A DNA stretch of 64,000 bases from a virus, in IMG/VR virus record IMGVR_UViG_3300048838_000238, positions 1 to 64,000 of that record; one strand, given 5' to 3'. A program made the translations under genes and the position numbers. The notes below the pieces were generated by a model. It did no database searches. It was not told the DNA's origin and saw only the letters and a program-made list of their open reading frames with translations. Below are positions 8,082 to 15,963 of the stretch, piece after piece (position 1 is the stretch's first letter; every line of letters begins with the position of its first letter).

Positions 8082-8496
8082 CGTCATCGTAGTGTTTTGC
8101 CATTTCTGCCACGATTCGATCGCTCGCCAGATACCGTCTGAGGTCGGCTTTGATATCGGACTGGTCGGCCAGCCATGTCAGGTACGACAACGGGATGTCG
8201 CTGAACTTAGCGCCCTTATGCGTGCCGAACGTGCATTCTCGCTGTTCGAATGCCTTGCTTTCTGCGTCGGTCATTTTGGCTTGCCGCTCGGACTGCGGCG
8301 CTGGCGTCTCCACGGTTGATCCGATCTTCTCAGCGATCTTGGCGGCCAGAAGGCTCCAAAACCGCGTCACGAACTCGGGGGTGCCGATCGCTTCCGCGCA
8401 CTCGCTTTCGGCAAACGCAAATATCTCGTCCGCCAGTATGCGAGACCGGATGCGTTCGACAGTGATGCTGGTAGGTTCAGTTTCGATCTGTGCCAT
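8074..8496 (-). CDS. DUF3820/ExoX C-terminal-like protein
   Basis: 140 residues, ATG after GAGGATAC. The C-terminal part CTFGTHKGAKFSDIP-LSYLTWL matches the 'FGKHKGxxxxDIPxxYLxWL' module of DUF3820 proteins and of the exodeoxyribonuclease X C-terminus, a likely DNA-associated module. The N-terminal ~70 residues are helical. Phages often carry it near replication genes; exact role unknown. Confidence 0.65.
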   Translation of the reverse strand: MAQIETEPTSITVERIRSRILADEIFAFAESECAEAIGTPEFVTRFWSLLAAKIAEKIGSTVETPAPQSERQAKMTDAESKAFEQRECTFGTHKGAKFSDIPLSYLTWLADQSDIKADLRRYLASDRIVAEMAKHYDDDE

Positions 8497-8499
8497 AGT

Positions 8500-8763
8500 T
8501 CAGTATCCTCGTTCCTTCAGCCATTCGATTTCAGCGGCCAGCGCCTCGGATCTCAGACCGAACGGACCAAGAACTACTCCCGGTTCAACCGGTGAAAGAT
8601 CAGCGGTCCAGCCGCCTCCGACCGCTGGTTCAACATGCGACACGCGCCGAACAGACGCTCGACCTAAGTTCAGAAGTTCCGACAATTCGTCTGAGTAGAT
8701 GAACTGCAATTGGCCGTTTTCGTCGATCACTAGGTCGTGGGATTTTATGGCGGTTGTTGTCAT
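8500..8763 (-). CDS. Small hypothetical protein (87 aa)
   Basis: Compact alpha/beta protein, with strand LVIDENGQLQFIY and ending LGPFGLRSEALAAEIEWL, a tail seen in many planctomycete and phage small proteins. It starts only 4 bp after the -10 of the promoter at 8768-8796, so the mRNA may be almost leaderless. Confidence 0.6.
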   Translation of the reverse strand: MTTTAIKSHDLVIDENGQLQFIYSDELSELLNLGRASVRRVSHVEPAVGGGWTADLSPVEPGVVLGPFGLRSEALAAEIEWLKERGY

Positions 8764-8767
8764 GGAA

Positions 8768-8796
8768 GTTATTCGCCGCGATCGCGGTTTTCTTTG
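8768..8796 (-). promoter_or_regulatory. FliA-like promoter, weak -35, no operator
   Basis: Minus strand: CAAAGAAAA, 10 nt, GGCGAATAAC, then 4 nt to the ATG at 8763. The -35 matches poorly. The spacer holds the palindrome CCGCGATCGCGG. No CTATATC operator is present. Confidence 0.5.
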
Positions 8797-9006
8797 TTAG
8801 TGGCAATGTCCAGCGGGTTCTGCGGTGCGATCGTTCCATGCGCGAGTCACGCGATCATTCGTGTTCCAAAGGTTTACTCCCGGTTTTCTAGGTGGACCAA
8901 GAGCAAGACAGTCGAGACACAACACGCGGCGCACTTCGCTGAACTTCTTTTTGCGAATCTCGGCTCTGATACTGCCGCAAAACGGGCATGGATTTGGCAT
9001 CGCCAT
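8797..9006 (-). CDS. Lar-like zinc-ribbon protein
   Basis: 69 residues: CPFCG at 7-11, then CLDC (~30), GPPR and AWNDR near the end. This spacing matches the small Lar-type restriction-alleviation/zinc-ribbon family found in many phages. Lar modulates type I restriction in Rac prophage; most relatives are untested, so an anti-restriction role is inference. Confidence 0.65.
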   Translation of the reverse strand: MAMPNPCPFCGSIRAEIRKKKFSEVRRVLCLDCLALGPPRKPGVNLWNTNDRVTRAWNDRTAEPAGHCH

Positions 9007-9045
9007 AAGGTTTCTCGCGTGCTAGATGCAATGTGATCGTCGGAA

Positions 9046-10182
9046 CTAATCGCGGCTAAGCGGCATCACCACGTACTTGTAACCGTCCAACTCAAACAGC
9101 ACGGCGCTGTCGCCGTCTCGGATGTGCATCGCGATCCCTGAGTCGCCGGCCACCTTCAGAAACTCCGCCACGAAAGTGTGGTCCAGAGTGATCGTTATGG
9201 GCTCGACTCCGTCTTGGCCGACAATCGGCAATTCAACGTGAGACTTCCCGACTTCCGCTGTATCGCAGGAGACCTCTAGCGTGCCGTCCGAGAACGTGAA
9301 TTCCATGCCTTTCGATTCTTGCGTGGCCACAATGGCGGCTTGCCTGACCGCCGATAACAGCACTGCCGCTGGCAAGTCGATGGTGCGGCAGCCGTCCGTG
9401 CTCGGTAGCACGTCGCGCCACTTCGGAAACTTTCCTTCGACCAGCCGCGAATAGAGCCGCACTCCAGCCGCCACGACGACAATGTGGTTTTCGTACACCG
9501 CGAGCGTGGCCTCGCCTGAATCCGGCAAGACTCGTTGGATCGCGCGTAGTGCCTTGCCGGGCACGATGGTCGTCAGCACGCTTGGCCCGCGTTCTTTCGC
9601 TGCTGCCGCCAGAGGCGCGGTGACTCGCGTTACCGCCAAACGTCTGCCGTCGGTCGCGACTCCCACTAACTCGTCATTGTCTCGGTCCAGCAGCACGCCA
9701 CCCAGTGCATACCGTGACGAGGTTTCATCGCACGCGAAGATCGTCCGCGAGATGAGTTGCCGCAGCGGTCCCGCCGGAACTTGGCAGCACTCGCCATCTT
9801 CGGTTCCAGTCGCGACATTCGGAAATTCATCCGGGTCCATCGTCGGCAGTTTCAGCTGGCTCCGCTCGCCGGATACCGTCAGAGGATCGCCGATCTCTCC
9901 GCTGTCGAGCGTCATGGATTCATCGCGGCATTCGCCGATCATCTTGGTGAACTCAGCTGGCGGCAGCAGCATCGCGCCGCACTGGTCGCCGGATACCTCG
10001 CATCCTTCGACCTCGATACTGACACCAATTTCCAAGTCAGTTGCATTCAGCGTCACGCCCTCTGGGCCGACGATCAACTTGACTTTGGACAGAATCGGCT
10101 TGGGGCAGTTCTTGGATGCCGCTACTGAGGCGGCCACGGCGAATGCCTTTTGCATCTTGGATCGGTTAAACGTGAGTCGCAT
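9046..10182 (-). CDS. dnaN: DNA polymerase III beta sliding clamp
   Basis: 378 residues, full length for a bacterial beta clamp with three repeated domains. Diagnostic stretches: LSKVKLIVGPEGVTLNATDL in domain 1, RYALGGVLLD and VATDGRRLAVTR in domain 2, and SDGTLEVSCDTAEVGKSHVE in domain 3, with C-terminus YVVMPLSRD. It forms the processivity ring for DNA polymerase and docks QxxLF peptides; several phage proteins here carry such peptides. No polymerase is in the window. ATG 10182 follows GGAAC and overlaps the upstream gene by 17 bp. Confidence 0.95.
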   Translation of the reverse strand: MRLTFNRSKMQKAFAVAASVAASKNCPKPILSKVKLIVGPEGVTLNATDLEIGVSIEVEGCEVSGDQCGAMLLPPAEFTKMIGECRDESMTLDSGEIGDPLTVSGERSQLKLPTMDPDEFPNVATGTEDGECCQVPAGPLRQLISRTIFACDETSSRYALGGVLLDRDNDELVGVATDGRRLAVTRVTAPLAAAAKERGPSVLTTIVPGKALRAIQRVLPDSGEATLAVYENHIVVVAAGVRLYSRLVEGKFPKWRDVLPSTDGCRTIDLPAAVLLSAVRQAAIVATQESKGMEFTFSDGTLEVSCDTAEVGKSHVELPIVGQDGVEPITITLDHTFVAEFLKVAGDSGIAMHIRDGDSAVLFELDGYKYVVMPLSRD

Positions 10183-10375
10183 CGGATTTGTTCCTTGATT
10201 CGGAATTGTCTGGGTTTGGAATGGGGATATGTTTAATCGCGCAATACAGACACGCTACGGTCGCAATCACTTTCAGGAAGCCAAGGTCGTCTTCCGGCGA
10301 CCACGTCGCCGACTCGATTGCCAAAAGAATCCAACACACGGGATACGGGTGACTTAAAACAGAGAACACATTCAC
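10166..10375 (-). CDS. Small membrane protein (69 aa)
   Basis: GTG at 10375 overlaps the DUF2997 stop (GTGA). Two hydrophobic stretches (YPVCWILLAIES and LKVIATVACLYCAI) suggest a hairpin membrane protein with a hydrophilic tail. Overlaps the clamp gene start, so likely co-translated. Unrecognised. Confidence 0.5.
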   Translation of the reverse strand: MNVFSVLSHPYPVCWILLAIESATWSPEDDLGFLKVIATVACLYCAIKHIPIPNPDNSESRNKSDATHV

Positions 10376-10563
10376 CGCGATGCCCTTTGCTGATTAGCTT
10401 GACTAGCGGCCAATCGGTACTCGGGTGTCCTGACGTCGGATGTCTTGTTACCGATGGCCTTCTCGATGGCCTCGGTCAAGTTCTGGCAGCCGGGGCCGGA
10501 AACGCCTTTGACTTCGATAGTGGTTTGTCCGTCTTCGTCGATCAGCAGGTCTATGTGTGCCAT
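10372..10563 (-). CDS. DUF2997 family protein
   Basis: 63 residues with the family layout: strand IDLLIDEDGQTTIEVKGVSG, then PGCQNLTEAIEKAIG. DUF2997 genes travel with DUF1257 (Ycf35-like) and Ycf46-type AAA genes in cyanobacteria, plastids, planctomycetes and some phages; both partners are in this window (10871-11320 and 15964-17454). Biochemical role unknown. Confidence 0.8.
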   Translation of the reverse strand: MAHIDLLIDEDGQTTIEVKGVSGPGCQNLTEAIEKAIGNKTSDVRTPEYRLAASQANQQRASR

Positions 10564-10598
10564 GTTTCAAATTCCGATGGATGTTAGTTTCTTGGTCT

Positions 10599-10829
10599 TC
10601 AGATCAGAGGCACGACTCGTTCGATGACGAGATCGTCTGGAACGACGATGGCATCGCGAGCGTAAAGTTCCTCAAACAAATCCTCATCGACGTTTCCGGC
10701 GTCAATTGGAAGCCCTTGACTTGTCGCTGGCTCAATCAGACGCTTCCACTCATCGAGCGTCGCCATTACGACTTTGTCGCCGCCATCACGGTGGTAGTCC
10801 TCGAAGAAAATGTGAACGCTTTCAGGCAT
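10599..10829 (-). CDS. Small acidic hypothetical protein (76 aa)
   Basis: ATG 10829 is chosen because GGAACC precedes it. Acidic protein starting PESVHIFFEDYHRDGG, with two further acidic helices. Lies between the DUF2997 and DUF1257 genes and may belong to that cassette. Unrecognised. Confidence 0.6.
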   Translation of the reverse strand: MPESVHIFFEDYHRDGGDKVVMATLDEWKRLIEPATSQGLPIDAGNVDEDLFEELYARDAIVVPDDLVIERVVPLI

Positions 10830-10870
10830 TATCTTGGTTCCTTCTGTTAAGCTGTTGCTGGTTTTTTGAA

Positions 10871-11320
10871 CTACCGCAGTCTGCCGCCTGTCAAACGCAG
10901 CCGGACCTTGGTGCCTTCCTCGATTCTCTGGACGCGGTAGCCGAGCTTCGCAGCGGCCCTCGCCGCCTTCGACGTCGCCAGTGCCTGCTTGAGCTTCTTG
11001 CAGTTCTCGCCGACTTTCTCCTTCAGGCCCCAGCCGCCCATCCAGAAATCCCATAGCGGCACCAACTTGCCGTCTCGTTCGACAAGTCCGATCTCGTACT
11101 CGGCTCCCGTGCCGTCCTTGACGCGGATGGCGTGATCACACTTACCCAGGTCGGATTTCGTGAAGCCGTCCTGCAAAGGGTAATCGCCTACGCTAGTTCC
11201 GTACCACTTGTAAGTCTTCTGGCCTCGCATCAGCTCGCAGCCGATCAGCTCGCAAGCCAGCGCGACGTCATCGAGTTCATCCGGTCGGATTTCCAAGTCA
11301 ACTACGGCGACGTGCGACAT
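10871..11320 (-). CDS. DUF1257 (Ycf35-like) protein
   Basis: 149 residues. Opens SHVAVVDLEIRPDELDDV, then AIRVKDGTGAEYEIGLVER and the conserved Trp stretch LWDFWMGGWGL, with a C-terminal YRVQRIEEGTKVRLRLTG that matches the DUF1257/Ycf35 pattern. The family is widespread but uncharacterised; genomic partners are DUF2997 and Ycf46 AAA ATPases, as here. Confidence 0.8.
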   Translation of the reverse strand: MSHVAVVDLEIRPDELDDVALACELIGCELMRGQKTYKWYGTSVGDYPLQDGFTKSDLGKCDHAIRVKDGTGAEYEIGLVERDGKLVPLWDFWMGGWGLKEKVGENCKKLKQALATSKAARAAAKLGYRVQRIEEGTKVRLRLTGGRLR

Positions 11321-11344
11321 CGGTTCTGTTCTCCTAAAGAGGCT

Positions 11345-11716
11345 TTAGCCGAAGAGGCTTGTTTGAATATGTCGTTTTGATATATGTGATTCGCCGGCAG
11401 TTGCTGGTTCTTGGGAAGGTTGTTCTTTAATTCTCGGTGCCGGTTTTGGTGCCGGTTTCGGATTCACCGCGACTGCCGCTACACCCAGGGGCTCGGTCGG
11501 CTGATCGCCTTGCGCCGCTTCCATGAGCCTACTGGACCGGCCTCCGTCGATCGACTCGTAAGCGATATGGCCGTTGCAATTCTTGCAGAGGATGTAGACC
11601 CAGCGCGGATTCTGCGCCGCTACTTTCTTCCAGTTCACCGGATCTCGGTGATTCAGGCAGATGCGGACTCCGCGTTGGCTAGCCAGCGTCACTGTTTTAT
11701 TTTGCTTCCGTGACAT
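11345..11716 (-). CDS. Zn-binding-like protein ending in clamp motif
   Basis: 123 residues. One CKNC pair plus Cys/His residues in the N-terminal half suggest zinc binding. A Pro/Ala-rich linker (KPAPKPAPR) follows. The last six residues, QTSLFG, fit the beta-clamp-binding consensus QxxLF on a flexible tail. Binding to the phage clamp encoded ~1.2 kb downstream is an inference. No enzymatic family recognised. Confidence 0.6.
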   Translation of the reverse strand: MSRKQNKTVTLASQRGVRICLNHRDPVNWKKVAAQNPRWVYILCKNCNGHIAYESIDGGRSSRLMEAAQGDQPTEPLGVAAVAVNPKPAPKPAPRIKEQPSQEPATAGESHISKRHIQTSLFG

Positions 11717-11728
11717 CGTATCGTTCTG

Positions 11729-12805
11729 TTAAGCGGTAAAGAGCGACCGTTGTTGTGTACGCTCTTTAGCCAGTGTGATGTACTCTTGGTTCAGCTCGAT
11801 TCCGATGCAGTTGCAGCCGAGTCGGTCGGCGACGTAGCCCGTCGTTCCGCTCCCAAAGAACGTGTCAAGAACCGTACCTCCTTCTGGGCATCCGGCCTTG
11901 ATGCAGGGCTCAATCAACTTTGGCGGGAAGGTCGCGAAGTGCGAGCCTTTGAACGACGCCACATTGACACTCCACACGGAACGACGATTTCTGTTCTCAG
12001 CGATGGCCCGCCTAGACAGTCCGCTGTTTCCGTTCGTGTTATTACATGGATGCTCAGCGGGGCCTCTCATTCGATTGCAAGTGACGGGCTCTTGAATCGC
12101 CTCATAATCAAAGTAGTACCTCGCCGACTTGCTCAACAAAAAGATGTACTCGTGAGACTTCACGCAGCGATCCTTGACAGGCTCGGGCATCACGTTCGTC
12201 TTGTTCCAAATGATATCTTGACGCAAATACCAACCGTCGGCCTGGAGCGCGAACGCGACACGCCACGGAATTCCGATCAGCGACTTCTGAGGGAGTCCAG
12301 TGCTAGTCCTATTGCGCCCGATTGCTGTCTCACCGTGCAATCCATCGGCATGCTTACCGCCCGTCTGACCTCCCCACTTCGTATCGTTCGCGTAACTGTC
12401 TCCGAGGTTCAGCCAAAGTGTTCCGTCGTCGCGCAGCACTCGCTTGACTTCTCGAAACACTTCAACGAGTTTTGCAACGTACTCGTCCGGAGTTTTCTCC
12501 AGGCCGAGCTGTTGATCGATAAGGACGGCCCCACAGTCGCCGCACACGCCACGATAACCATACTTCGCGACCACGGCAGCGCCGTCCTGCTTCGATCCGT
12601 TCAGGCCACTCCCGTCGCGTGCCCACATCGATTGATTCTTGCCATTCCTGACGTGTTCGCACTCCGCATCACCGCCCTGCCACTCCGCAGTTCCGTAATC
12701 GCGAAGCCCATAGTACGGAGGCGATGTCACGCAGCAATGTACCGATCCCGACTCGATAGTCGGAAGCACACTGCGGCAGTCCCCCTGGAGGATCGTGATT
12801 GTCAT
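11729..12805 (-). CDS. DNA methyltransferase (N4-cytosine/N6-adenine type)
   Basis: 358 residues. TSPPYYGLRDY (~28) is catalytic motif IV of the beta-type amino-methyltransferases; TSPPY favours N4-cytosine. DTFFGSGTTG (~317) is the SAM-binding motif I, and a CVTSPPYYG...CGDCG insertion holds a possible Cys pair. The motif order IV...I is the beta class. The C-terminus RTQQRSLFTA contains a QRSLF clamp-binding-like peptide, hinting at replication-coupled methylation. Probably protects phage DNA from restriction; no cognate endonuclease is adjacent. Confidence 0.85.
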   Translation of the reverse strand: MTITILQGDCRSVLPTIESGSVHCCVTSPPYYGLRDYGTAEWQGGDAECEHVRNGKNQSMWARDGSGLNGSKQDGAAVVAKYGYRGVCGDCGAVLIDQQLGLEKTPDEYVAKLVEVFREVKRVLRDDGTLWLNLGDSYANDTKWGGQTGGKHADGLHGETAIGRNRTSTGLPQKSLIGIPWRVAFALQADGWYLRQDIIWNKTNVMPEPVKDRCVKSHEYIFLLSKSARYYFDYEAIQEPVTCNRMRGPAEHPCNNTNGNSGLSRRAIAENRNRRSVWSVNVASFKGSHFATFPPKLIEPCIKAGCPEGGTVLDTFFGSGTTGYVADRLGCNCIGIELNQEYITLAKERTQQRSLFTA

Positions 12806-12998
12806 CGCCTACTTGATCCTCATGTGGTAACTCGAAAAACCGGACGGCTCGATGCGGGCCACACGTCCTCGCCGTCCTTACTCTCAGACAATGCCCAGGC
12901 CGAATTTCTTAGGACGGCCAACCCTATCCAAGCGGCGGACAAAACTCCGCGACCGCCGCATGGAACATGCAGGTATCAAAGATTGACTGAATGCAGCG

Positions 12999-13184
12999 CT
13001 AACCAAAGCCGGTCGGAAACTCCTGCATCGTTTCGATGAACTCAATTATCAGCGGGAAGTGTGGGCTGCGGTTTCCAGGTAACTCGGTTCTCTCCAGTAC
13101 AACCGCATGTGATTCTCGTTCGCCGTGCAGGCCGTAGTAGGTAATCTGAACAACCGCTCGAAAGCGAGTCCGCTTTGGTATCAC
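12999..13184 (-). CDS. Small hypothetical protein (61 aa)
   Basis: GTG at 13184 overlaps the upstream stop (GTGA), which favours translation. Beta-rich basic N-terminus (RFRAVVQITYYGLHGERES) and an IIEFIETMQEF helix. Unrecognised. The following 193 bp (12806-12998) has only very short ORFs and no clear signal. Confidence 0.5.
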   Translation of the reverse strand: MIPKRTRFRAVVQITYYGLHGERESHAVVLERTELPGNRSPHFPLIIEFIETMQEFPTGFG

Positions 13185-13735
13185 GTTACTGCGCCTCCTG
13201 TCTTCTCACGGACTTCGTTGGCGTGACGCTCAAGCTCGCAGCGCAAAACCTTTAACCACTCCACTCTCGTGATCTTTCTGCGTTCAGACTGCTTGAGATC
13301 GTAGTAGCCTCCAAAGCAGGATACCCGTACGTCAGGAGAACGCCCGACTTTATGATACGGCGCATTTTCCTCGCTGATCGGGCACCACCGCAGCAACCTC
13401 CTGGACGCCAGCAAGTTGGCGATATTACAGCTCCACGCGCCACAATTCACCGATATGAAACGGTCAAATGTCCCGATGCCGAAATCTAAGATGTGACTTA
13501 TCCACCACCCACTGCCGATTCCACATTCTACGGTGGAAGGCTCCTTGTACTGCCGACCACTATCCGCCGGATATCGCAGGTCGTAATCCAGCCGCGCGCG
13601 ATACGCCAGCCACTCTGGCAAAGTGAGAAGATCGTTCCATACCGTTCCGACATCACCATCTGAGTAGGCGTGTAACCACTGGCGAGATGACTTATCCTTG
13701 CCGTCGATTATTAACACGTCGCCGTGAGTTGACAT
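13181..13735 (-). CDS. Hypothetical protein (184 aa)
   Basis: ATG at 13735 preferred (GGAAAGGCAAGCGG precedes; the longer frame overlaps the next gene). Trp/Tyr/Cys-rich protein with VECGIGSGWWISHI, FISVNCGAWSCNI and VSCFGGYYDL. These suggest a compact fold with possible metal or disulfide Cys, but I recognise no family. Confidence 0.55.
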   Translation of the reverse strand: MSTHGDVLIIDGKDKSSRQWLHAYSDGDVGTVWNDLLTLPEWLAYRARLDYDLRYPADSGRQYKEPSTVECGIGSGWWISHILDFGIGTFDRFISVNCGAWSCNIANLLASRRLLRWCPISEENAPYHKVGRSPDVRVSCFGGYYDLKQSERRKITRVEWLKVLRCELERHANEVREKTGGAVT

Positions 13736-13748
13736 CCGCTTGCCTTTC

Positions 13749-14984
13749 CTAAACTTCGTCGTCAAAGGTGATCGCGCGAGTTGGGCGATCAATCAACATC
13801 GTTTCCATCCGGTCCTTCAAGTCGCGTAGGCCGTTGCTGATATGCAGCCGCGTGTCTTCGTCGCTGCGCAGCTTGGTCGGATCGACGCCGCCGACGAGCG
13901 CCTTGGCTTCCTGGACCAACTGGTCCAGCGCCGCGTTGCTGCCGATGTTCAACTGACCGAACCGGTCAAAGAAGTCCCGCAAGCCGCCTACAGCCGAGTC
14001 GCGGAACGTCTTGTGTTCCATCGTGGTCCGCTCAAAGCGGCAGCCGCATTCCGTGAGCCATGCGGCAGCCGCCTCTTTGTCGTCAAACTTAAATGTCGTT
14101 CTGCGGCCTTTCTCGGGAATCGCCGATACGTCGCCGTCGCGGACCTCGATCGCGCCAGCACGAGACAGCGCAGCGCGGCGATTGACTTCGGACAGCCGGT
14201 TATTAAGGGCTTCGACGTCGCTTGTGAACGCCGCCGTGGAACCGTCGGCAGACGGCAACTCCAATTCGATCGCTTCGGCTTGGGCTTCCAACTCGGCGGT
14301 AGAAGGTCCGTTCTGATAGACCCAGACTTCGACCGACTGCGGCTGCAACCGATCAAATAGGTGCTCGACCAGCCCTGAGAATTCATTGCTAAATGCTCGC
14401 TCTGTCATGGCAATCGCTTCGTCGAACTTGGCGGCGAGACGGGCTTCTTGCTGCGCGTACAGTTCCGGGTTCAGTTGCTTCAAGAAGTTTGGCGGCTTCA
14501 CCGATGGGAACTCCCAATCGACGCTGAACTCTTCTGCGATGTTGGTCGGATAGTCGGCCTCATCGAACAGAGAGCCCAGATCGGCTTCCGCCTGATTGCG
14601 GATTCCCTCGTAAGCTTCCTGCAAAGCTGCGGTCGCTTGATCCAGCTCCGCGCGGTAGACGACCATGCGAGAATTGAACTCGTCGATGCGGTCGCGGCGC
14701 AGCAGCCGAATACCAGACTCTGGATACGGGATTGTGGAGTTCTTCCAGAACTGATTGATCTGGTAGAACACGGCGCTGACCGCGAGATACGGCGCGCTCG
14801 ACGGATCGATCAGCCGCTTCGTGGCACGCAAGCTGTCGACCGATGCGCCAAAGGTCAGCGCGGCTTGCTGTGTCTTCTCCTTGGGCAGCGCCCGGCGGAC
14901 GCCAAACTTCTTGGTGCTGACCTTGGTGGCAGCGGTTTCCGCTTGCAGCTTGGTGGTCAGGTCTTGATCGAGTAGTTCCGGCAT
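13749..14984 (-). CDS. Coiled-coil protein resembling DUF3150
   Basis: 411 residues, largely helical. RLIDPSSAPYLAVSAVFYQI and WKNSTIPYPESGIRLLRRD resemble the start of DUF3150-type proteins that accompany AAA ATPases in phages and plasmids. A long helix 110-160, YPTNIAEEFSVDWEFP, and a C-terminal helical region follow. The permuted AAA ATPase gene is close (15964-17454), so the two may form a complex; inference only. It is the first gene after the promoter at 15010-15057. Confidence 0.6.
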   Translation of the reverse strand: MPELLDQDLTTKLQAETAATKVSTKKFGVRRALPKEKTQQAALTFGASVDSLRATKRLIDPSSAPYLAVSAVFYQINQFWKNSTIPYPESGIRLLRRDRIDEFNSRMVVYRAELDQATAALQEAYEGIRNQAEADLGSLFDEADYPTNIAEEFSVDWEFPSVKPPNFLKQLNPELYAQQEARLAAKFDEAIAMTERAFSNEFSGLVEHLFDRLQPQSVEVWVYQNGPSTAELEAQAEAIELELPSADGSTAAFTSDVEALNNRLSEVNRRAALSRAGAIEVRDGDVSAIPEKGRRTTFKFDDKEAAAAWLTECGCRFERTTMEHKTFRDSAVGGLRDFFDRFGQLNIGSNAALDQLVQEAKALVGGVDPTKLRSDEDTRLHISNGLRDLKDRMETMLIDRPTRAITFDDEV

Positions 14985-15009
14985 GGATCTGGTCCTTTCG
15001 TGTTCGGGA

Positions 15010-15057
15010 GTATAGCAGGGTGATATAGGTTATTCGCCTCGCGGGACGGAATCTTTA
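15010..15057 (-). promoter_or_regulatory. FliA-like promoter with downstream operator
   Basis: Minus strand: TAAAGATTC, 10 nt (spacer begins CGTCC), GGCGAATAAC, then the 19-bp operator CTATATC/5 nt/GCTATAC. TAAAGATT is close to the FliA -35 TAAAGTTT. Drives 13749-14984. Confidence 0.8.
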
Positions 15058-15086
15058 CTCTCGGCGATCGTTGCATTCAAGAGGCG

Positions 15087-15392
15087 CTAATAGTTTTCCT
15101 GCGCGAAGTCAGTATCGAAAACCGCGTCAGCCCACTCATCGGTCCCGTCATCCCATGCACTCAGAATGCACGAGGCGAATCGATACCCGCGTCCGTCTGG
15201 AACGACGCGAACAACCTCTTGCAGAATCGCCACAGCAACAGCCGGCTCGACAAGCCTCCAACGCTTTGCGAATATGTCAACGTCCATCACCTCTAGGGGT
15301 CCTTTGTCGTCGTACGAGTATTCGCCGAATGCCTTAATCGCTCCAGCGATAGCGACAGCAGCGGAAGCCGCTTCTGAATTTATGTCCAGCAT
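15087..15392 (-). CDS. Hypothetical protein (101 aa)
   Basis: ATG 15392 after GGAAAGGAATTG. Starts with an Ala-rich helix (SEAASAAVAIAGAIKAFG), then VVRVVPDGRGYRFASCILSA and an acidic tail. Second gene behind the promoter at 15574-15621; starts 3 nt after the preceding stop. Unrecognised. Confidence 0.6.
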   Translation of the reverse strand: MLDINSEAASAAVAIAGAIKAFGEYSYDDKGPLEVMDVDIFAKRWRLVEPAVAVAILQEVVRVVPDGRGYRFASCILSAWDDGTDEWADAVFDTDFAQENY

Positions 15393-15394
15393 CG

Positions 15395-15556
15395 TCAATT
15401 CCTTTCCGGTCGATCGTATCGAAGAACGCACATCGGAAACCGTCTCGCTAGGCTGACTCGCCAACCAGCGTCCCATAGTCGCCGGTTAGGCTCCGTGCCA
15501 AGCGAGTACGTTACGCCTCGATACTTCCACACGATTCGATTTAGAAACCAGTTCAT
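15395..15556 (-). CDS. Small basic protein (53 aa)
   Basis: First ORF after the promoter/operator at 15574-15621; ATG 15556, TGA 15395-15397, next start 15392. Basic and Trp/Arg-rich (NWFLNRIVWKYRGVTYSLG, LARRFPMCVLRYDRPERN). Ribosome site is weak (GAGCGAG). The tight fit between promoter and next gene supports it. Confidence 0.5.
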   Translation of the reverse strand: MNWFLNRIVWKYRGVTYSLGTEPNRRLWDAGWRVSLARRFPMCVLRYDRPERN

Positions 15557-15573
15557 TGCACTCGCTCGCTGAG

Positions 15574-15621
15574 TAGTATCAGTTCGATATAGGTTATTCG
15601 CCGCGTGAGACAGAATCTTTA
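15574..15621 (-). promoter_or_regulatory. FliA-like promoter with downstream operator
   Basis: Minus strand: TAAAGATTC, 10 nt, GGCGAATAAC directly abutting the operator CTATATC/GAACT/GATACTA. The -35 overlaps the stop of 15619-15930. Drives 15395-15556 and 15087-15392. Confidence 0.8.
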
Positions 15622-15930
15622 GCCGGTTTCTTCGCTATCGCTTGCGGCACCTTGCTCCACGACAGGCGGCGGATTAACGATCGCGTCGATGTTCGGGATC
15701 GTGGTATCGAGAAGTGCGGCCAGTGCTCGCAACTGCTCTCCCATTTTGGTTGCCTGCTTGGCTCTCTCGATGATACTGTTCACCGTCGCGAGGCGCTGGC
15801 ACGGGTCCGCTGAACATCCGACCGGCGGCCTGATGCGGCCGCCTAAGAATTCGTCCATTTCTTTCCAGGTCAATTCGACGATCGCATTGCCATAATCGCG
15901 ATCACTGGACGTGTACGCTATAACCTTCAT
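15619..15930 (-). CDS. Hypothetical protein (103 aa)
   Basis: ATG after CGGAGAAGCG. N-terminal strand/helix (VIAYTSSDRDYGNAIVELTW), a central Cys pair and helices, and an acidic tail ending DSEETG. Directly follows the AAA ATPase gene (33-bp gap), so probably its operon partner. Unrecognised. Confidence 0.6.
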   Translation of the reverse strand: MKVIAYTSSDRDYGNAIVELTWKEMDEFLGGRIRPPVGCSADPCQRLATVNSIIERAKQATKMGEQLRALAALLDTTIPNIDAIVNPPPVVEQGAASDSEETG

Positions 15931-15963
15931 CGCTTGCTTCTCCGTTACTTGGTTCTTGGGAAT

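Noticed and set aside
12806-12998. Possible small basic peptide (25 codons) on the minus strand
   Set aside because: No ribosome site and no overlap or coupling with neighbours; too short to support.
11750-13039. Long plus-strand ORF (429 codons)
   Set aside because: It is antisense to the DNA methyltransferase, has no ribosome site and its product shows no protein-like motif. The same holds for the long plus-strand frames at 27449-28489 and 57559-58503, opposite the SMC-like and tape measure genes.
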